Part shown: in pieces, positions 26,240 through 38,059 of the stretch
How positions within the stretch are numbered: the first letter of the stretch is position 1
How the letters are laid out: every line of letters begins with the position of its first letter
Source: CAYPTB01 sp964413535
GTDB taxonomy: Bacteria > Planctomycetota > UBA1135 > GCA-002686595
Assembly: GCA_964413535.1 (NCBI GenBank)
Contig: CAYPTB010000007.1
Span: 1 to 64,000, forward strand
Direction of reading: 5' to 3'
Length of the DNA stretch: 64,000 nucleotides
Notes under the pieces: generated by a model
The model's database searches: none
What the model was told of the DNA's origin: nothing
The model's input: only the letters and a program-made list of their open reading frames with translations
Made by a program: the position numbers and the translations under genes

Positions 26240-29230
26240 TCAGAACGGCTTCTGGAGGAAGTAGTCGAGCAGCAGGACCTGGCAGGCGTCGGGGACGCCG
26301 TTGGCATCGAGGTCCTGGACGCCGAAGAGCGCGATGGCGCACGGGTCGGCCCGTCCGTCGTCGTCGCAGTCCGGCAGGCGCTCGCAGCCGTCGGGGACGC
26401 CGTTCGAGTTGCAGTCGTGGGCGATGCCGGCGACTAGCTCGAACGTGTCGCTCGTGCCGTTCGCGTCGCAGTCCCCCTCGCACTCGTCGGGCTTCCCGTT
26501 GCGATTCACGTCGAACGAGTAGCCGAACAGGAGGTCCTCCGCGTCCGCGCGGCCGTTCAGGTTGCAGTCGTCGTCGGGGACGAGCCAGTGCGTCTTGGTC
26601 GTGAGGAGTCCGAGCGGGTCGGACACCGTGAAGACCAACTCGTAGTACAGGGCGTCGCCCTCGAGCCCGTGGGGCAGGAGCAGGGCCTGCGCGATGCAGC
26701 TCTCGATGGGCTCCTCGGGGTGCACGTGGATGTTGTGGTGCAGGACCACGCTCCATTCGCAGGTGAGCTCCCCCGGACCGTGCTCGGCATCGCTGCCCGA
26801 GCCCGCGAGGTCGACGAGGATCTGTCCGCCGTTGGAGTAGGTCGCGCCGTTCGGCGGGAGCGCAATGGACACGACGGGCGGCGTGTTGTTGATCGAGACG
26901 TTCACCGAAGTCTGGTCCGACTGCAACGCGGCATCCGTCGCCGTCAACGTCACCGCATAGCCGGCGGGCGCTCCCACGGGCGCCAGCGGGGCCGCGACGG
27001 CGCGCAGCTCGGCGACGGTGACGAACTCGAGCGTGCCGCCGGGCGCGCCGACGATTCGAATGGCGTCGCCGGCCGCCGGAGCGAAGGAAATCTCGTGGAC
27101 CTCCCACTCCTCGCCGTCGAAGCCGGCGTAGGGGGGCGTGATCGAGAGCTCGGAGACCGGCACCCACGAACCGCCGTCGCGTACCTCGATGTCGAGCGTC
27201 TGGAACCAGCCGCCCTCTCCGGGGAAGTGCAAGCCCTCCTGGAAGACGAGGCCGTAGAAGAGGCGCGCGGAGGGGAACGCGAGGCCGACCCAGTCGACGC
27301 CGCCCTTGGCGGGCAGTCCGTTCCCGTCGACGTGGAAGGTGGAGAAGCACAGCAGCGGGTCTGTGGCGTCGGAGGGCGGGTAGGCGCCGTCGACGGCGAC
27401 TCCCGCTGGACCGGTGGGCGGCGCGGGAACGGAGGGCGGGAGCTCGTCGAGGCGGCTCGCGAGGGCGGCGGCGAGCGTGGCGTCCTCGGAGGGGAAGACG
27501 TGCACGGGCTGCGCGCGGCGGCTCGCGGGGGTGCCGTCGCCGAAGTCCCACTCGAAGGCGAGCACACCGAGTTCGGGGTCGGTGGAGCCGGTAGCGTCGA
27601 AGGCGACGGTGAGCGGTTCCGGTCCGAAGGCGATCGCGGGCGTGACGTCCGCGATCGGCAGGCCGTCGAGGTCGAAGGAGATGCGGCGCACGGTGGACGC
27701 GCCGTTGGCGGAGTCGTCGATGAAGTCGACGTAGTAGATGCCGCCCTCCTCGGGATGGGTGGCGAGGGCGACGATCGCTCCGCCGGTCTCGGCGAACTCG
27801 CGCACCTCGACGAGGCGGTCGTTCGCGTCGAAGACGGCGTTCCGGATCCAGCCAAGGGTGTAGTCGGCGAAGAAGTACGTGCCGTGGTACTCGAGCGGCA
27901 GCCCCACGTCGGACGGCCAGATGCCGCCGATCGCGCAGCGCCCGCTGAACGGGGACCCGAGCACCGTCGCTCCGGGAGTGCCGAGGAGCTCGAACGTCGG
28001 CATGCCGTTGCGATCGTAGGTCTTCCAGTAGGAGGTCACTTCGTCGTGCATCCAGATGAGCTCGGAGCGCACGTGCCGCTGGGTGAAGCGAGAGGGGATC
28101 TGGGCGCCCGGAATACAGGGATCGGGCCAGGTCGCGGGGAAGAGCCCGTCGTCCGCCATCAGGTCGCGGAAGAGGTAGTACGGCCGATTGCACTCCGAGT
28201 CCGGGCCGAAGAGCGGATTCGGCGCGTCGAGGTTCGCGTACGGCAAGCCGATGACGAAAGGCGTGAAGACCCAGTGCCCGACGAAGTACGGCCAGCCGAA
28301 GTTGGCACCCGGTCCGATGGCGATGGAGAGCTCCTCGTACATGCCTTGGCCGACGTCGCCGATGTACAGCGTGCCTGGATCCCCGACGGACGGTGAGCTC
28401 GCGCCGGTGCCCGGCCGCACGCCGAAGCGGAACGGGTTGCGCAGGCCGAGCGCCCACATGCGCGAGCGCGGCGCTCGCGGCGCGCGTGGGTCGAAGTTCG
28501 GGTTGCTCGGCAGGCCGTCGCCGGTCTCGGGATCGATCCGCATGATCTTCCCGTTGTGGCCGTCGACGAGTTGCGCGCGCCAGGAATCGACGTTCTCCGC
28601 GGGTCGGATGATGCCTTCCGCGAGCGCCGTCCCACTCGAGTTCTTGATGTAGCCGTCGCCGGCCGACACGAGCAGGGTCCCGTCCTCACCGAACACGAGC
28701 GAACCCACGCCGTGCGACGAGCCGCAGATCGGTATCCCGGTCGAGATGGATTCGCCGATCAAGACGCGTCGGCTGGCGGGATCGACGCCGAGCTCGAGCT
28801 GGTGCGCGTCGAGCACCGTGTAGCGCGTGACGCGCGCGATGGTGTCGATCCCGTACTCGTCCGCGTCGGGGTCGTAGCTCGGCGTCCCGAAGTGGACGAG
28901 GTGATGGTGATCGACGACGTAGTAGAGATAGATGTGCCCGTTCAACTCGAAGTCGGGATCGAGCGCGAAACCGAGCAACCCGTGGTCGGACCAGGACCCC
29001 ACTTCTTCGGAGAGGTCGATCAGCACTTCGGGCGCGCCGCCTTCCTCGACCCACAGGACGCGCCCGAAGCGCTCCCACACGAAGATCGTCCCGTGGTGGT
29101 CGAGCGCGACGCCCACGGCGAACTGGAAGGGACCCGCGACGACCTGGTCGACGACTTCCTGACGTTGGCCGAAGGCGACCGCGACGATCGTCGCCGGACC
29201 AAGTACGAGCTGGGCCAGGAGCTTCGACAT
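26240..29230 (-). CDS. secreted PQQ-dependent glucose/sorbosone dehydrogenase-like protein with PKD and Asn/Asp-repeat tail
   Basis: A 996-aa protein from ATG 29230 with a signal peptide of about 20 residues. Residues about 25-470 form a soluble-GDH-type beta propeller: FAVGVALDHHGTIFVWER, DHGLLGFALDPDF, RVTRYT, IMRIDPETGDGLPSNP, ALGLRNPFRFG and GDVGQGMYEELS all match the GSDH family. A PKD domain follows (FDATGSTDPELG...WDFGDGT). Then comes a discoidin-like sandwich. The last 100 residues carry repeated CNxNGxPDxCE-like units (DCNLNGRADAED, DVNRNGKPDECEGD, DCNSNGVPDGCE). Family members oxidise aldoses or related compounds in the periplasm; the substrate is unknown. Confidence 0.85.
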   Translation of the reverse strand: MSKLLAQLVLGPATIVAVAFGQRQEVVDQVVAGPFQFAVGVALDHHGTIFVWERFGRVLWVEEGGAPEVLIDLSEEVGSWSDHGLLGFALDPDFELNGHIYLYYVVDHHHLVHFGTPSYDPDADEYGIDTIARVTRYTVLDAHQLELGVDPASRRVLIGESISTGIPICGSSHGVGSLVFGEDGTLLVSAGDGYIKNSSGTALAEGIIRPAENVDSWRAQLVDGHNGKIMRIDPETGDGLPSNPNFDPRAPRAPRSRMWALGLRNPFRFGVRPGTGASSPSVGDPGTLYIGDVGQGMYEELSIAIGPGANFGWPYFVGHWVFTPFVIGLPYANLDAPNPLFGPDSECNRPYYLFRDLMADDGLFPATWPDPCIPGAQIPSRFTQRHVRSELIWMHDEVTSYWKTYDRNGMPTFELLGTPGATVLGSPFSGRCAIGGIWPSDVGLPLEYHGTYFFADYTLGWIRNAVFDANDRLVEVREFAETGGAIVALATHPEEGGIYYVDFIDDSANGASTVRRISFDLDGLPIADVTPAIAFGPEPLTVAFDATGSTDPELGVLAFEWDFGDGTPASRRAQPVHVFPSEDATLAAALASRLDELPPSVPAPPTGPAGVAVDGAYPPSDATDPLLCFSTFHVDGNGLPAKGGVDWVGLAFPSARLFYGLVFQEGLHFPGEGGWFQTLDIEVRDGGSWVPVSELSITPPYAGFDGEEWEVHEISFAPAAGDAIRIVGAPGGTLEFVTVAELRAVAAPLAPVGAPAGYAVTLTATDAALQSDQTSVNVSINNTPPVVSIALPPNGATYSNGGQILVDLAGSGSDAEHGPGELTCEWSVVLHHNIHVHPEEPIESCIAQALLLPHGLEGDALYYELVFTVSDPLGLLTTKTHWLVPDDDCNLNGRADAEDLLFGYSFDVNRNGKPDECEGDCDANGTSDTFELVAGIAHDCNSNGVPDGCERLPDCDDDGRADPCAIALFGVQDLDANGVPDACQVLLLDYFLQKPF

Positions 29231-29425
29231 GGGGCGGCCTCGAGGGCGAGTTGGGATCGGTTGGGGCGACTCGTCGTCGTGAGGATACCTCGGCCCCGGA
29301 ACCCGGGAAGGAGGGAAGGATCGGAAGGCCGAATCCAAACGTCGGGGGCAGCCGGGACGCCCTCGCCAAGGCGCAGCGCGCGCGTCACCCGTCTGCGTTC
29401 CCGCCGGCGGCACGCCGCCCCGGGA

Positions 29426-29857
29426 TCAGGCCGTCTCCGCGGCTCGTTCCGCGCGCACGGCCTTCCAGTCGAGCTCGGCGCACTCGGCGTACAGGTGGTC
29501 GAGGTCGTAGTACTCGCGCGCGTCCTCCTGCATCACGTGCACGACGACGTCGCCGAAGTCGGCCAGCACCCACCAGCCGAGCTCGAGTCCCTCCGCCGGG
29601 GCGTGGTTCTCGCCCAGCGCCTTCAGGCCCGCGTGGATCTCGTTGAAGAGGGCCTTCGCGTGCGGCTTGCTCGTGGCCGTCATCAGCACGAAGTAGTCGG
29701 CGATCCGGATCTGCTCGCGCACGTCGAGCACCCGAATGTCGACCCCCTTCTTCTGGTCGGCGTGCCAGGCGGCTTCGGCGGCGAGCTTCGCGCTGTCGAT
29801 GGGTCGTCCTCGGGGGGTCGTGGGGCCGTCGCGGCCCCGCTGCTCGAAGACTAACAC
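29426..29857 (-). CDS. rsfS: ribosomal silencing factor RsfS (Iojap family)
   Basis: Binds ribosomal protein uL14 and blocks subunit joining in low-nutrient conditions. Length 143 aa; the family core runs from about residue 22 (SAKLAAEAAWHADQKKGVDIRVLDV) through IRIADYFVLMTATSKPHAKAL and ELGWWVLADFGDVVVHVMQEDAREYYDLDHLY, covering all conserved blocks. GTG 29857 was taken as start; the first 20 residues (Arg/Gly/Pro rich) are not conserved and the real start could be slightly later. It lies 21 bases from the hppA stop, both on the minus strand, so co-transcription is possible. Confidence 0.93.
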   Translation of the reverse strand: MLVFEQRGRDGPTTPRGRPIDSAKLAAEAAWHADQKKGVDIRVLDVREQIRIADYFVLMTATSKPHAKALFNEIHAGLKALGENHAPAEGLELGWWVLADFGDVVVHVMQEDAREYYDLDHLYAECAELDWKAVRAERAAETA

Positions 29858-29878
29858 ATCCGGCCTCGTTCGCTCTGG

Positions 29879-31975
<2,097 letters not shown>

Positions 31976-32228
31976 TGTCCGGTCGACCTGGGGTCAGGGG
32001 TGCGCGCGGGGAGCGGACACCTCGCCGGAAGCTGGCGATCGAAAACGAGCGAGTTTCCGACTCGCGTCGCTCCCGCGTACCTCCTCCCGGGTGCTGCCGC
32101 CCGCCGCTCGGGATTCCGAGAAGGGGACTCGGACCGACTCCCTCGCGCTCCGCCGCACGGGTGCGGCGCGCGGAAAGGCCGTCGGCCCGGCAATTTGCGC
32201 GAGGAGGATAGCGGCTCCCGCCGCCCGG

Positions 32229-32987
32229 TCAATCGGCGACCGTCGGGCGCTCCCCGCGCGGCGCGGGGTCCGCCTCCGGCGGCCCCGATCCGACCCCCGA
32301 CTCGGCCGCGCGGACCGCCAGCGCGCGCGCCGCCGCCAGACGGGCCGCGCGCTCGCGCACCCGGGCGTCCTTCAGGGCGATTCGGCCGCGCCGCGCCCGG
32401 AAGACGAAGGTCAAGGTCACCGCCACCACCAGGAAGGCGAGCAGGAGGTGCAGGTCCGCCATCGTGGACCGCAGCTCCACGATCTTCCCCCCGAACAGCC
32501 ACCCGAGGTAGATCGAGAGGGGCACCGAGATGAGCACCCCGAGCGCGTCCAGTACGAGGAAGCGCAGGTAGCTCATGCGCATCGTGCCCGCCACGAAGTA
32601 CCCGGGGATGCGCACACCCGCCAGGAAGCGGCACGCGAACGTCGTCCAGTTGCCGTGCTCCTGGAAGCGCCGCTGGAGCCGCGACAGCCGCTCGGGGTGC
32701 AGCCAGCGCGCGACGTAGCGGATCTTGAGCGCCGACATCCCGTAGCGCCGTCCGAGCAGGAACGGGATCGAGTCCCCGATCAGGATCGCCGCCGAGCACA
32801 CGAGCGTGATGGCGAGGAACTCGACCTCGCCCTGGTGCAGCAAGATCCCCGCCCCGATCAGCGTGACCTCCTCCGGCAGCGGGAACCCGATCCCGCACAG
32901 GAGCAGCACGACGAACGGTCCCGTGTAGCTGAACTGGCTGAAGATCTCGGCCAGGCTTGGCGATTCGAGCAACGAGAGCGGAAGCAT
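32229..32987 (-). CDS. DedA/SNARE-associated-type membrane protein
   Basis: A 252-aa membrane protein of the DedA family, which includes polyprenyl-phosphate and phospholipid flippases. I chose ATG 32987; the frame is open further upstream without family character. The conserved entry loop GFPLPEEVTLIGAGILL (about 32-48) and the second conserved loop FACRFLAGVRIPGYFVAGTMRMSYLRF (about 117-143) are intact, including the Glu and Arg residues needed in DedA proteins. Hydrophobic helices cover residues about 20-190. The last 50 residues are Ala/Arg/Pro-rich and cytoplasmic. It is divergent from hemB with 187 bases between starts. Confidence 0.85.
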   Translation of the reverse strand: MLPLSLLESPSLAEIFSQFSYTGPFVVLLLCGIGFPLPEEVTLIGAGILLHQGEVEFLAITLVCSAAILIGDSIPFLLGRRYGMSALKIRYVARWLHPERLSRLQRRFQEHGNWTTFACRFLAGVRIPGYFVAGTMRMSYLRFLVLDALGVLISVPLSIYLGWLFGGKIVELRSTMADLHLLLAFLVVAVTLTFVFRARRGRIALKDARVRERAARLAAARALAVRAAESGVGSGPPEADPAPRGERPTVAD

Positions 32988-33174
32988 GGCGACCCAATCC
33001 GCCGGGTGGCGGACTCGCAGTATAGGCAGCCGCGAGCGCGTGCTCCCGCGAAGTCCGCCCTGTTCCGCGCCTCCAAGTCGCGCGGCCGTCGCGCCGTCAT
33101 CGCGCTCGCTGGCGGGCAACCTGGCGCGGCAGTTTGCGGGGCTCGCTGGCGCGAGCGCGTCACTCCCCGGTCTA

Positions 33175-34155
33175 ATGCCCGGCGTGCGCTCCCGGCCTCG
33201 ACGCAACCGCAGCCACCCCGCGCTGCGCGCCTTCCTCTCCGAGACCGCGCTCTCGCCCGAGCGCTTCGTCCAACCGCTCTTCGTGCACGAGAAGCCGAAG
33301 GACGAGCCCATCGACGCGATGCCGGGCCAAGCGCGCCTCGGCTCCGAGGGCCTCCTGCGCGAGGCGGAACTCGTGCTCGAAGCCGGCGTGCGCTCGGTCG
33401 TGCTCTTCCCCGCCATCGCCGAGTCCCTGAAGACGAAGCGCGCCGAAGCCGCCCTCGACCCCAAGGGCCTCGTCCCGCGCTCGATCCAAGCCCTCGCGCG
33501 CCGCTTCCCCGAGCTCGTCGTCATGACCGACGTCGCGCTCGATCCGTACTCGAGCGACGGCCACGACGGCCTCGTCGCCGACGACGGCCGCATCCTGAAC
33601 GACGCGACGCTCGAGGTCCTGTGCGCGCAGGCCCTGTGCCACGCGCACGCCGGCGCCCACGTCGTCGCGCCCTCCGACATGATGGACGGCCGCGTCGGCG
33701 CGATCCGCGACGCGCTCGACGCCGAGGGCTTCACCGACGTCGCGCTCCTGGCCTACACCGCGAAGTACGCGTCGGCCTTCTACGGGCCGTTCCGCGCCGC
33801 GCTCGACTCCGCGCCGAAGCACGGCGACAAGAAGAGCTATCAGATGGATCCCGCCAACGCGCGCGAGGCGCTGCGCGAGGCCGCGCTCGACGAGGCGGAG
33901 GGCGCGGACATGCTGATGGTGAAGCCCGCCGGCCCGTACCTCGACGTGATCCGCGCGTTGCGCGAGGCCACGACGCTCCCGATCGCCGCGTATCAAGTCT
34001 CCGGCGAGTACGCGATGCTGAAAGCCGCGAGCGAGCGCGGCTTCCTCGACGAGCAGAAGGTCGTCCTCGAGAGCCTGCTCGGCATCCGCCGCGCCGGCGC
34101 CGACCTGATCCTCACCTACTACGCGTCCCAGGCGGCGCGCTGGCTCGGCCGCTGA
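33175..34155 (+). CDS. hemB: porphobilinogen synthase (delta-aminolevulinic acid dehydratase)
   Basis: Condenses two 5-aminolevulinate molecules to porphobilinogen in heme synthesis; 326 aa, the usual length. Schiff-base lysines are Lys197 (LLAYTAKYASAFYGPFR) and Lys250 (MLMVKPAGPYLDVIR). The metal-site segment DVALDPYSSDGHDG has Asp/Ala where zinc enzymes have Cys, so this is the zinc-free Mg2+/K+-type enzyme. The start is ATG 33175 in TCTAATG; no clear Shine-Dalgarno is visible and the ATG lies within a TATAAT-like TCTAAT, so the promoter or leader may be unusual. Heme supply fits the heme-rich respiratory operon at 7-15 kb. Confidence 0.95.
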   Translation: MPGVRSRPRRNRSHPALRAFLSETALSPERFVQPLFVHEKPKDEPIDAMPGQARLGSEGLLREAELVLEAGVRSVVLFPAIAESLKTKRAEAALDPKGLVPRSIQALARRFPELVVMTDVALDPYSSDGHDGLVADDGRILNDATLEVLCAQALCHAHAGAHVVAPSDMMDGRVGAIRDALDAEGFTDVALLAYTAKYASAFYGPFRAALDSAPKHGDKKSYQMDPANAREALREAALDEAEGADMLMVKPAGPYLDVIRALREATTLPIAAYQVSGEYAMLKAASERGFLDEQKVVLESLLGIRRAGADLILTYYASQAARWLGR

Positions 34156-34216
34156 CCGCGCACGCGTCGGACGCGGCGCTGGGCTCGCTGCGAGTACGCA
34201 GACTCGAAGACCGTCA

Positions 34217-34250
34217 GGTGGATCGAGCGCTCGAGCGTCGTGGATCCACC
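34217..34250. terminator. hairpin between convergent hemB and the TPR-like gene
   Basis: GGTGGATC (34217-34224) pairs with GATCCACC (34243-34250), and the loop contains the palindrome GAGCGCTC. It lies between the hemB stop (34155) and the convergent stop at 34279, so it may end both transcripts. No T-run is present. Confidence 0.4.
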
Positions 34251-34278
34251 GCTCGCGAGTGACAGCGTGATCGCGCGC

Positions 34279-34884
34279 TCAGGAGTGTGAGCGCGCGTCG
34301 CGCGCGAGATCCGCCGCCTCGCCGTGTCCGAGCTCGACCGCGCGGTCGAACGCGTCCGCCGCCTCGCGCCAGAGCTCGCGCGTCCCGCCCGGCCACGGGA
34401 GCTCCGCGTCCTGCTCCGCGTGCACGTAGAACAGCACGCCGCGCGCGAAGGCGAGCGCTGCGCGATCACCTGCCGTCGCATCACCGCGCTCGAGCACCGC
34501 GAGCGCCGCGCGCAAGAGCGCCAGCCTCCGCTCGGGGTCGGCCTCGCGCTCGTGGGAACCCAGGTGCAGGCCCAAGTGATACGCGACGGAGCGCCAGCCC
34601 GCCGCGGACGAGGGATCGAGCGCGAGCGCCGTCTCCGCGCGCGCGAGCGCGAGCTCGTGCTCCCCGGCGCCGATCGCGCTCTGCACGCGCACCCACTGCA
34701 CGCCCGCCGCGAGCGTCGACAGGGGTTCGAACAAGCGCCGGAAGTACGTGCCCTTCGCGCGCCCAGGTTCGTCGCGATCGAGCATGGGCGAGAGCAGCAC
34801 CACTGCGACGACCCCCCCGATGCAAGCCCTCGCGATCCGCCGCCGCGTCCACCACCTCCCGTCGCTCCGATTCATCAGATCCAT
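34279..34884 (-). CDS. membrane-anchored TPR-like hypothetical protein
   Basis: A 201-aa protein from ATG 34884 (MDLMNRSDG). One hydrophobic segment lies at about residues 20-35 (ARACIGGVVAVVLLSPML). Helical repeats follow, resembling degenerate TPRs: HELALARAETALALDPSSAAGWRSVAYHLG, LLRAALAVLERGDATAGDRAAL and EAADAFDRAVELGHGEAADLARDA. The juxtamembrane block LDRDEPGRAKGTYFRRLFEPL also occurs in the chimeric pseudogene at 38060-38287, so a paralogue existed nearby. It starts 20 bases after the stop of the lipoprotein gene at 34905-36014 and is probably in one transcript with it. Function unknown. Confidence 0.65.
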   Translation of the reverse strand: MDLMNRSDGRWWTRRRIARACIGGVVAVVLLSPMLDRDEPGRAKGTYFRRLFEPLSTLAAGVQWVRVQSAIGAGEHELALARAETALALDPSSAAGWRSVAYHLGLHLGSHEREADPERRLALLRAALAVLERGDATAGDRAALAFARGVLFYVHAEQDAELPWPGGTRELWREAADAFDRAVELGHGEAADLARDARSHS

Positions 34885-34904
34885 GAGACCGCTGCTCGCC
34901 GATC

Positions 34905-36014
34905 CTATCGGTAGCGCAGCACGCGGTTGCCGTAGCCGAGCAGGAAACCGCCTTGGGGGTCGGCGAGCAGCGCGGGTTCGCTGTGGCCGTCGAGATCGAC
35001 GAGGGTCTCGCTGCCGATCTCGTTGCCCGCTTCGTACGCGTACAACTTGAGTTCCGACCGACCCAAGCCCGCGGGATCGAGTTGCTCGTGCCAGAGTGCG
35101 TGCGACACCGAGATCGATCGACCCAGCAACTGCACCGGGGTGGAGCGCAAGCGTTGCACCTCCTCCTCGTCGACGGTGCGCACGAGGGACAGGTCCGGAG
35201 CGAGTAGGAACCAATCCTGCTCGTTGTTGTGCCGTCCCATTAGAACGCCCGATTCGCCGTCGAGCTGGATTCGCTCCACCGAGTTCGTGAAGCCCCCTCC
35301 GCTGAGGATGGAACCCCACGAGAGGCTCGACTTCAGCTCCACGGCTCGCGCGCGCGTTCCGTCGGCCGCGAACCACTTCGCTCCGGTGCTCCCCAGCGTG
35401 CAGAGGATCCCGCCCTCGCCGTCGAGCTCCCAAGGCACGGCTTCGACGATCCTTGTGACGCCCAGACGGCGCAGGAGCTCGCCCGTGTCGGAGTAGATGC
35501 ATAGACCGTCGTTCCACACGGCGAACTCCACGCGTCCGTCGCCGTCGAAGTCGTCCCAGACCGTTCCATCGGGGGCGTGACCCTTGACGATCGGAACCGT
35601 CCACGAGCGCTCTCCCGAGGGCTCGAAGACCTCCAGCGGACAGATCCACGACTCGGCGGGACAGACGAGCTCGAGCTCTCCATCCCCGTCGACGTCCACG
35701 AACCGGGCGTTCGAGCGCGCGTGCTGTCCAGCCTCGAGCGGCTCGAGATCCGTCACGGCGACGTCGCCGTTGCGACCGATCCGCGCCCAGTTCTGACGTC
35801 CGGCAACGAAGAGCTCCCGCTCCTCGCCCTCGCCGCTCCACGCGAGATCACTCACGGCGAACGGCAGCTCGGCGACGACGGTGCGCTCGAAGGGCAACTC
35901 GGCGACGACGGTGCGCTCCGAGGGCAGCGGGCCGACCGGCGCGGGGGCGCCCTTTGCCGAGCAAGCGCCGATCGCTCCGAGCACGAGCACTCTCCAGCGC
36001 GAGGCGTACACCAT
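34905..36014 (-). CDS. beta-propeller-like lipoprotein of unknown function
   Basis: A 369-aa protein. Of two nearby ATGs (36020, 36014) I chose 36014 because AAGGGA then has the right spacing. The lipobox is LGAIGAC, near residue 18. The body has VCBS/FG-GAP-like units: RFVDVDGDGELELVCPAE, WDDFDGDGRVEFAVWND and LVDLDGHSEPALLADPQGG, i.e. DxDGDG Ca-loops between beta blades. Just after the lipid Cys an exact 10-residue tandem duplication (ERTVVAELPF twice) occurs. The family is otherwise unknown to me; the membrane-anchored protein at 51193-52623 has a similar architecture. It is upstream of, and probably co-transcribed with, the TPR-like gene. Confidence 0.7.
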   Translation of the reverse strand: MVYASRWRVLVLGAIGACSAKGAPAPVGPLPSERTVVAELPFERTVVAELPFAVSDLAWSGEGEERELFVAGRQNWARIGRNGDVAVTDLEPLEAGQHARSNARFVDVDGDGELELVCPAESWICPLEVFEPSGERSWTVPIVKGHAPDGTVWDDFDGDGRVEFAVWNDGLCIYSDTGELLRRLGVTRIVEAVPWELDGEGGILCTLGSTGAKWFAADGTRARAVELKSSLSWGSILSGGGFTNSVERIQLDGESGVLMGRHNNEQDWFLLAPDLSLVRTVDEEEVQRLRSTPVQLLGRSISVSHALWHEQLDPAGLGRSELKLYAYEAGNEIGSETLVDLDGHSEPALLADPQGGFLLGYGNRVLRYR

Positions 36015-36143
36015 GCTCATTCCCTTCCGGGCGGCTGCAGGGACCGGTGCGACCACGCCCCAAGGTCAGCGCTGCGCTCGACGAACGCAAGGACCGACGT
36101 CACGACGTGGCCTGCGCCCCGCATCGGAAGGGTCGCGGCGCGT

Positions 36144-37874
36144 CTACGGGGCGAACGTGACGAGGTGCAGCACCGCGTCGAGCGCGTCGCCGTCGCCGTT
36201 GAGGTCGAGGCCGCCCTGCGCGGCCTCGTCGACGAGCAAGGGCAGCGCACGTTCGTACTGCCGTGGCGCGTTGGACAGCTCGCGCACCGCGAGACGCAGA
36301 TTCTCGACCGTCGAGCCGGTCGACAGGGCGACGAACGCCACCATGTCACCGACGTCCCCGTCGCCGTTGAGGTCGACGTCGCTCTCGGGCACCTCCGTGG
36401 CGAGCGCCGCGAGGTCGAGCGTCGCAGTGTGACGCCCTTCGATCCCGAGCAGCGATGAGAGGCCCGTCACCACGTCGAAGCGGTACAGGACCTCGTCGAG
36501 CTCGTCACCATCCCCATTCAGATCGCCGCCGGTGTTCCACTCGTAGACGCCGATCGCGATCCCACTGGGGTCGGACGGCACGCCCCCGCCGGCGATCAGG
36601 CCGGTGCTCGTGGCCGTCAGCGTCGCGAAGTCGAAGTAGTAGAGGAGCTGGTCCTCCAGGTCGCCGTCGCCGTTGCCGTCTCCGAGCACGGGGGATTCGA
36701 TCGCCGTGAAGAGGAACCCACCGTGAACGCGCTCGTAGAGGAGGAGCGGCTCGATGCCGGTCGAGGTCGTGGCTCCCGTGTCGGCGTCGTACACCTCGAT
36801 CAGTCCGTGCTCGTCGATCAGCGCGGCTCGCCGTCCTTCGACGATCAGCCTCGAGAAGGCGCCGGTGGCCGAGAGCGTGTTGGTGACGACGCCGTTCCGC
36901 AAGTCGTAGGCGTGCACGACGAAGCCTTGGCCGTCGCCGTCGCCGTCGAGATCGACCTCGCCGTTGGCCGCCTCGGGGACGACGAACACCACGAGCTCGT
37001 CGCCGACGCCGAAGAACGGGACGTTGAACGCGTTGCCGAGGGCGAAGCCCAGGTTCGTGCTCGCTCCACCCGTCGTGTCCAGGACGTGCAGCACGTGGTC
37101 GCCCGCGTCTCCGTCGGCGTTGAGGTCCATCCCCAGTGTCCATTCCTTGACGAGGACGACCAACCGCTCCTCCGACTCGAACTGCTTCGACAGATGCACG
37201 CCGAAGCCGAGGTCGCTACTCGAGCCCGAAGCGAGGTCGAACACGTGCAGCGTGGTTTGGGGCGGGTTCGAAGTGCTCCAGCAAGCCACGGCCAGCGTGT
37301 CGCCGACGATGGAGTAGGGAGTCGGGGAAGCGGCATCCTCGAGGAACGCGACCTGCCCATTGCTGCCCGGCACCGGAACTAGAGCGGAGGTGCCCTCGAG
37401 CACCACGCTCGCGCCGAGGTTCCGGGTGACTCCGGTGCGCACGTCGTGCACGAAGGGCACGAGGTCGGACAGGTCGCCATCACCATTGTGGTCGAGGCCG
37501 CCGTCCGAGAGTTCGACCACGCCGAACACCACGTAGGGTTCGCTGACCTCGAGGAAGTCGACCGCGTGCGCCACCTTGACTTCGGCGCCCGTCGCGAGAT
37601 CGCGGATGAAGGGCACGAAGTCCTCCGCGTCCCCGTCTCCGTTCAGATCGAGGCCACCCTCGTCGGCCTCGCGCACCAGGTACGCGACGATGTTCCCGTC
37701 GACCCTCACGTTGGTCGCGCTGCGACCGACGGACGCGACACGGAAGCGGGAGGTGCTCGCCGCCGGAGGGGCCGTGGACGAGGACGAGCGCGAGTCGCTG
37801 CAGGCCGCGGTGAGCGCGGCGAGGGCGATCCAGCAGGCGGGGTGGGGGAACGCGGTCTCGTGACGTGCGCGCAT
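36144..37874 (-). CDS. lipoprotein with repeated NGDGD calcium loops
   Basis: A 576-aa protein from ATG 37874 with lipobox LTAAC (near residue 20) and a Ser/Thr/Pro linker. Nine or more loops of the form DLNGDGDAxD recur about every 55-60 residues: GLDLNGDGDAEDF, GLDHNGDGDLSDL, GMDLNADGDAGDH, EVDLDGDGDGQGF, DGNGDGDLEDQL, GDLNGDGDELDEV, DVDLNGDGDVGDM and GLDLNGDGDALDAV. Between loops run propeller-like strands (HVFDLASGSSSDLGFGV). This suggests a surface beta-propeller stabilised by calcium. The function is unknown. The loop type matches the secreted protein at 15916-17604. The gene ends the minus-strand run that begins at 34279; 129 bases separate it from the next start. Confidence 0.72.
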   Translation of the reverse strand: MRARHETAFPHPACWIALAALTAACSDSRSSSSTAPPAASTSRFRVASVGRSATNVRVDGNIVAYLVREADEGGLDLNGDGDAEDFVPFIRDLATGAEVKVAHAVDFLEVSEPYVVFGVVELSDGGLDHNGDGDLSDLVPFVHDVRTGVTRNLGASVVLEGTSALVPVPGSNGQVAFLEDAASPTPYSIVGDTLAVACWSTSNPPQTTLHVFDLASGSSSDLGFGVHLSKQFESEERLVVLVKEWTLGMDLNADGDAGDHVLHVLDTTGGASTNLGFALGNAFNVPFFGVGDELVVFVVPEAANGEVDLDGDGDGQGFVVHAYDLRNGVVTNTLSATGAFSRLIVEGRRAALIDEHGLIEVYDADTGATTSTGIEPLLLYERVHGGFLFTAIESPVLGDGNGDGDLEDQLLYYFDFATLTATSTGLIAGGGVPSDPSGIAIGVYEWNTGGDLNGDGDELDEVLYRFDVVTGLSSLLGIEGRHTATLDLAALATEVPESDVDLNGDGDVGDMVAFVALSTGSTVENLRLAVRELSNAPRQYERALPLLVDEAAQGGLDLNGDGDALDAVLHLVTFAP

Positions 37875-38059
37875 GGTTGGACTCCTCGGCAACCTGGCCT
37901 CGCGAGCGCGTGACGGGGAGGGAGCATTCCGCCGTGGGTGGGCACGACCTCGTTTCGCCGACGCGCTGGGTAGCACGACCTAGACGGCGCGCCCAGGCGG
38001 GTCACAGGCCTGCTCGTTCCCTCGAGGCGCGCCTAGGCGGCGCCGCATGACGCGCGGCG

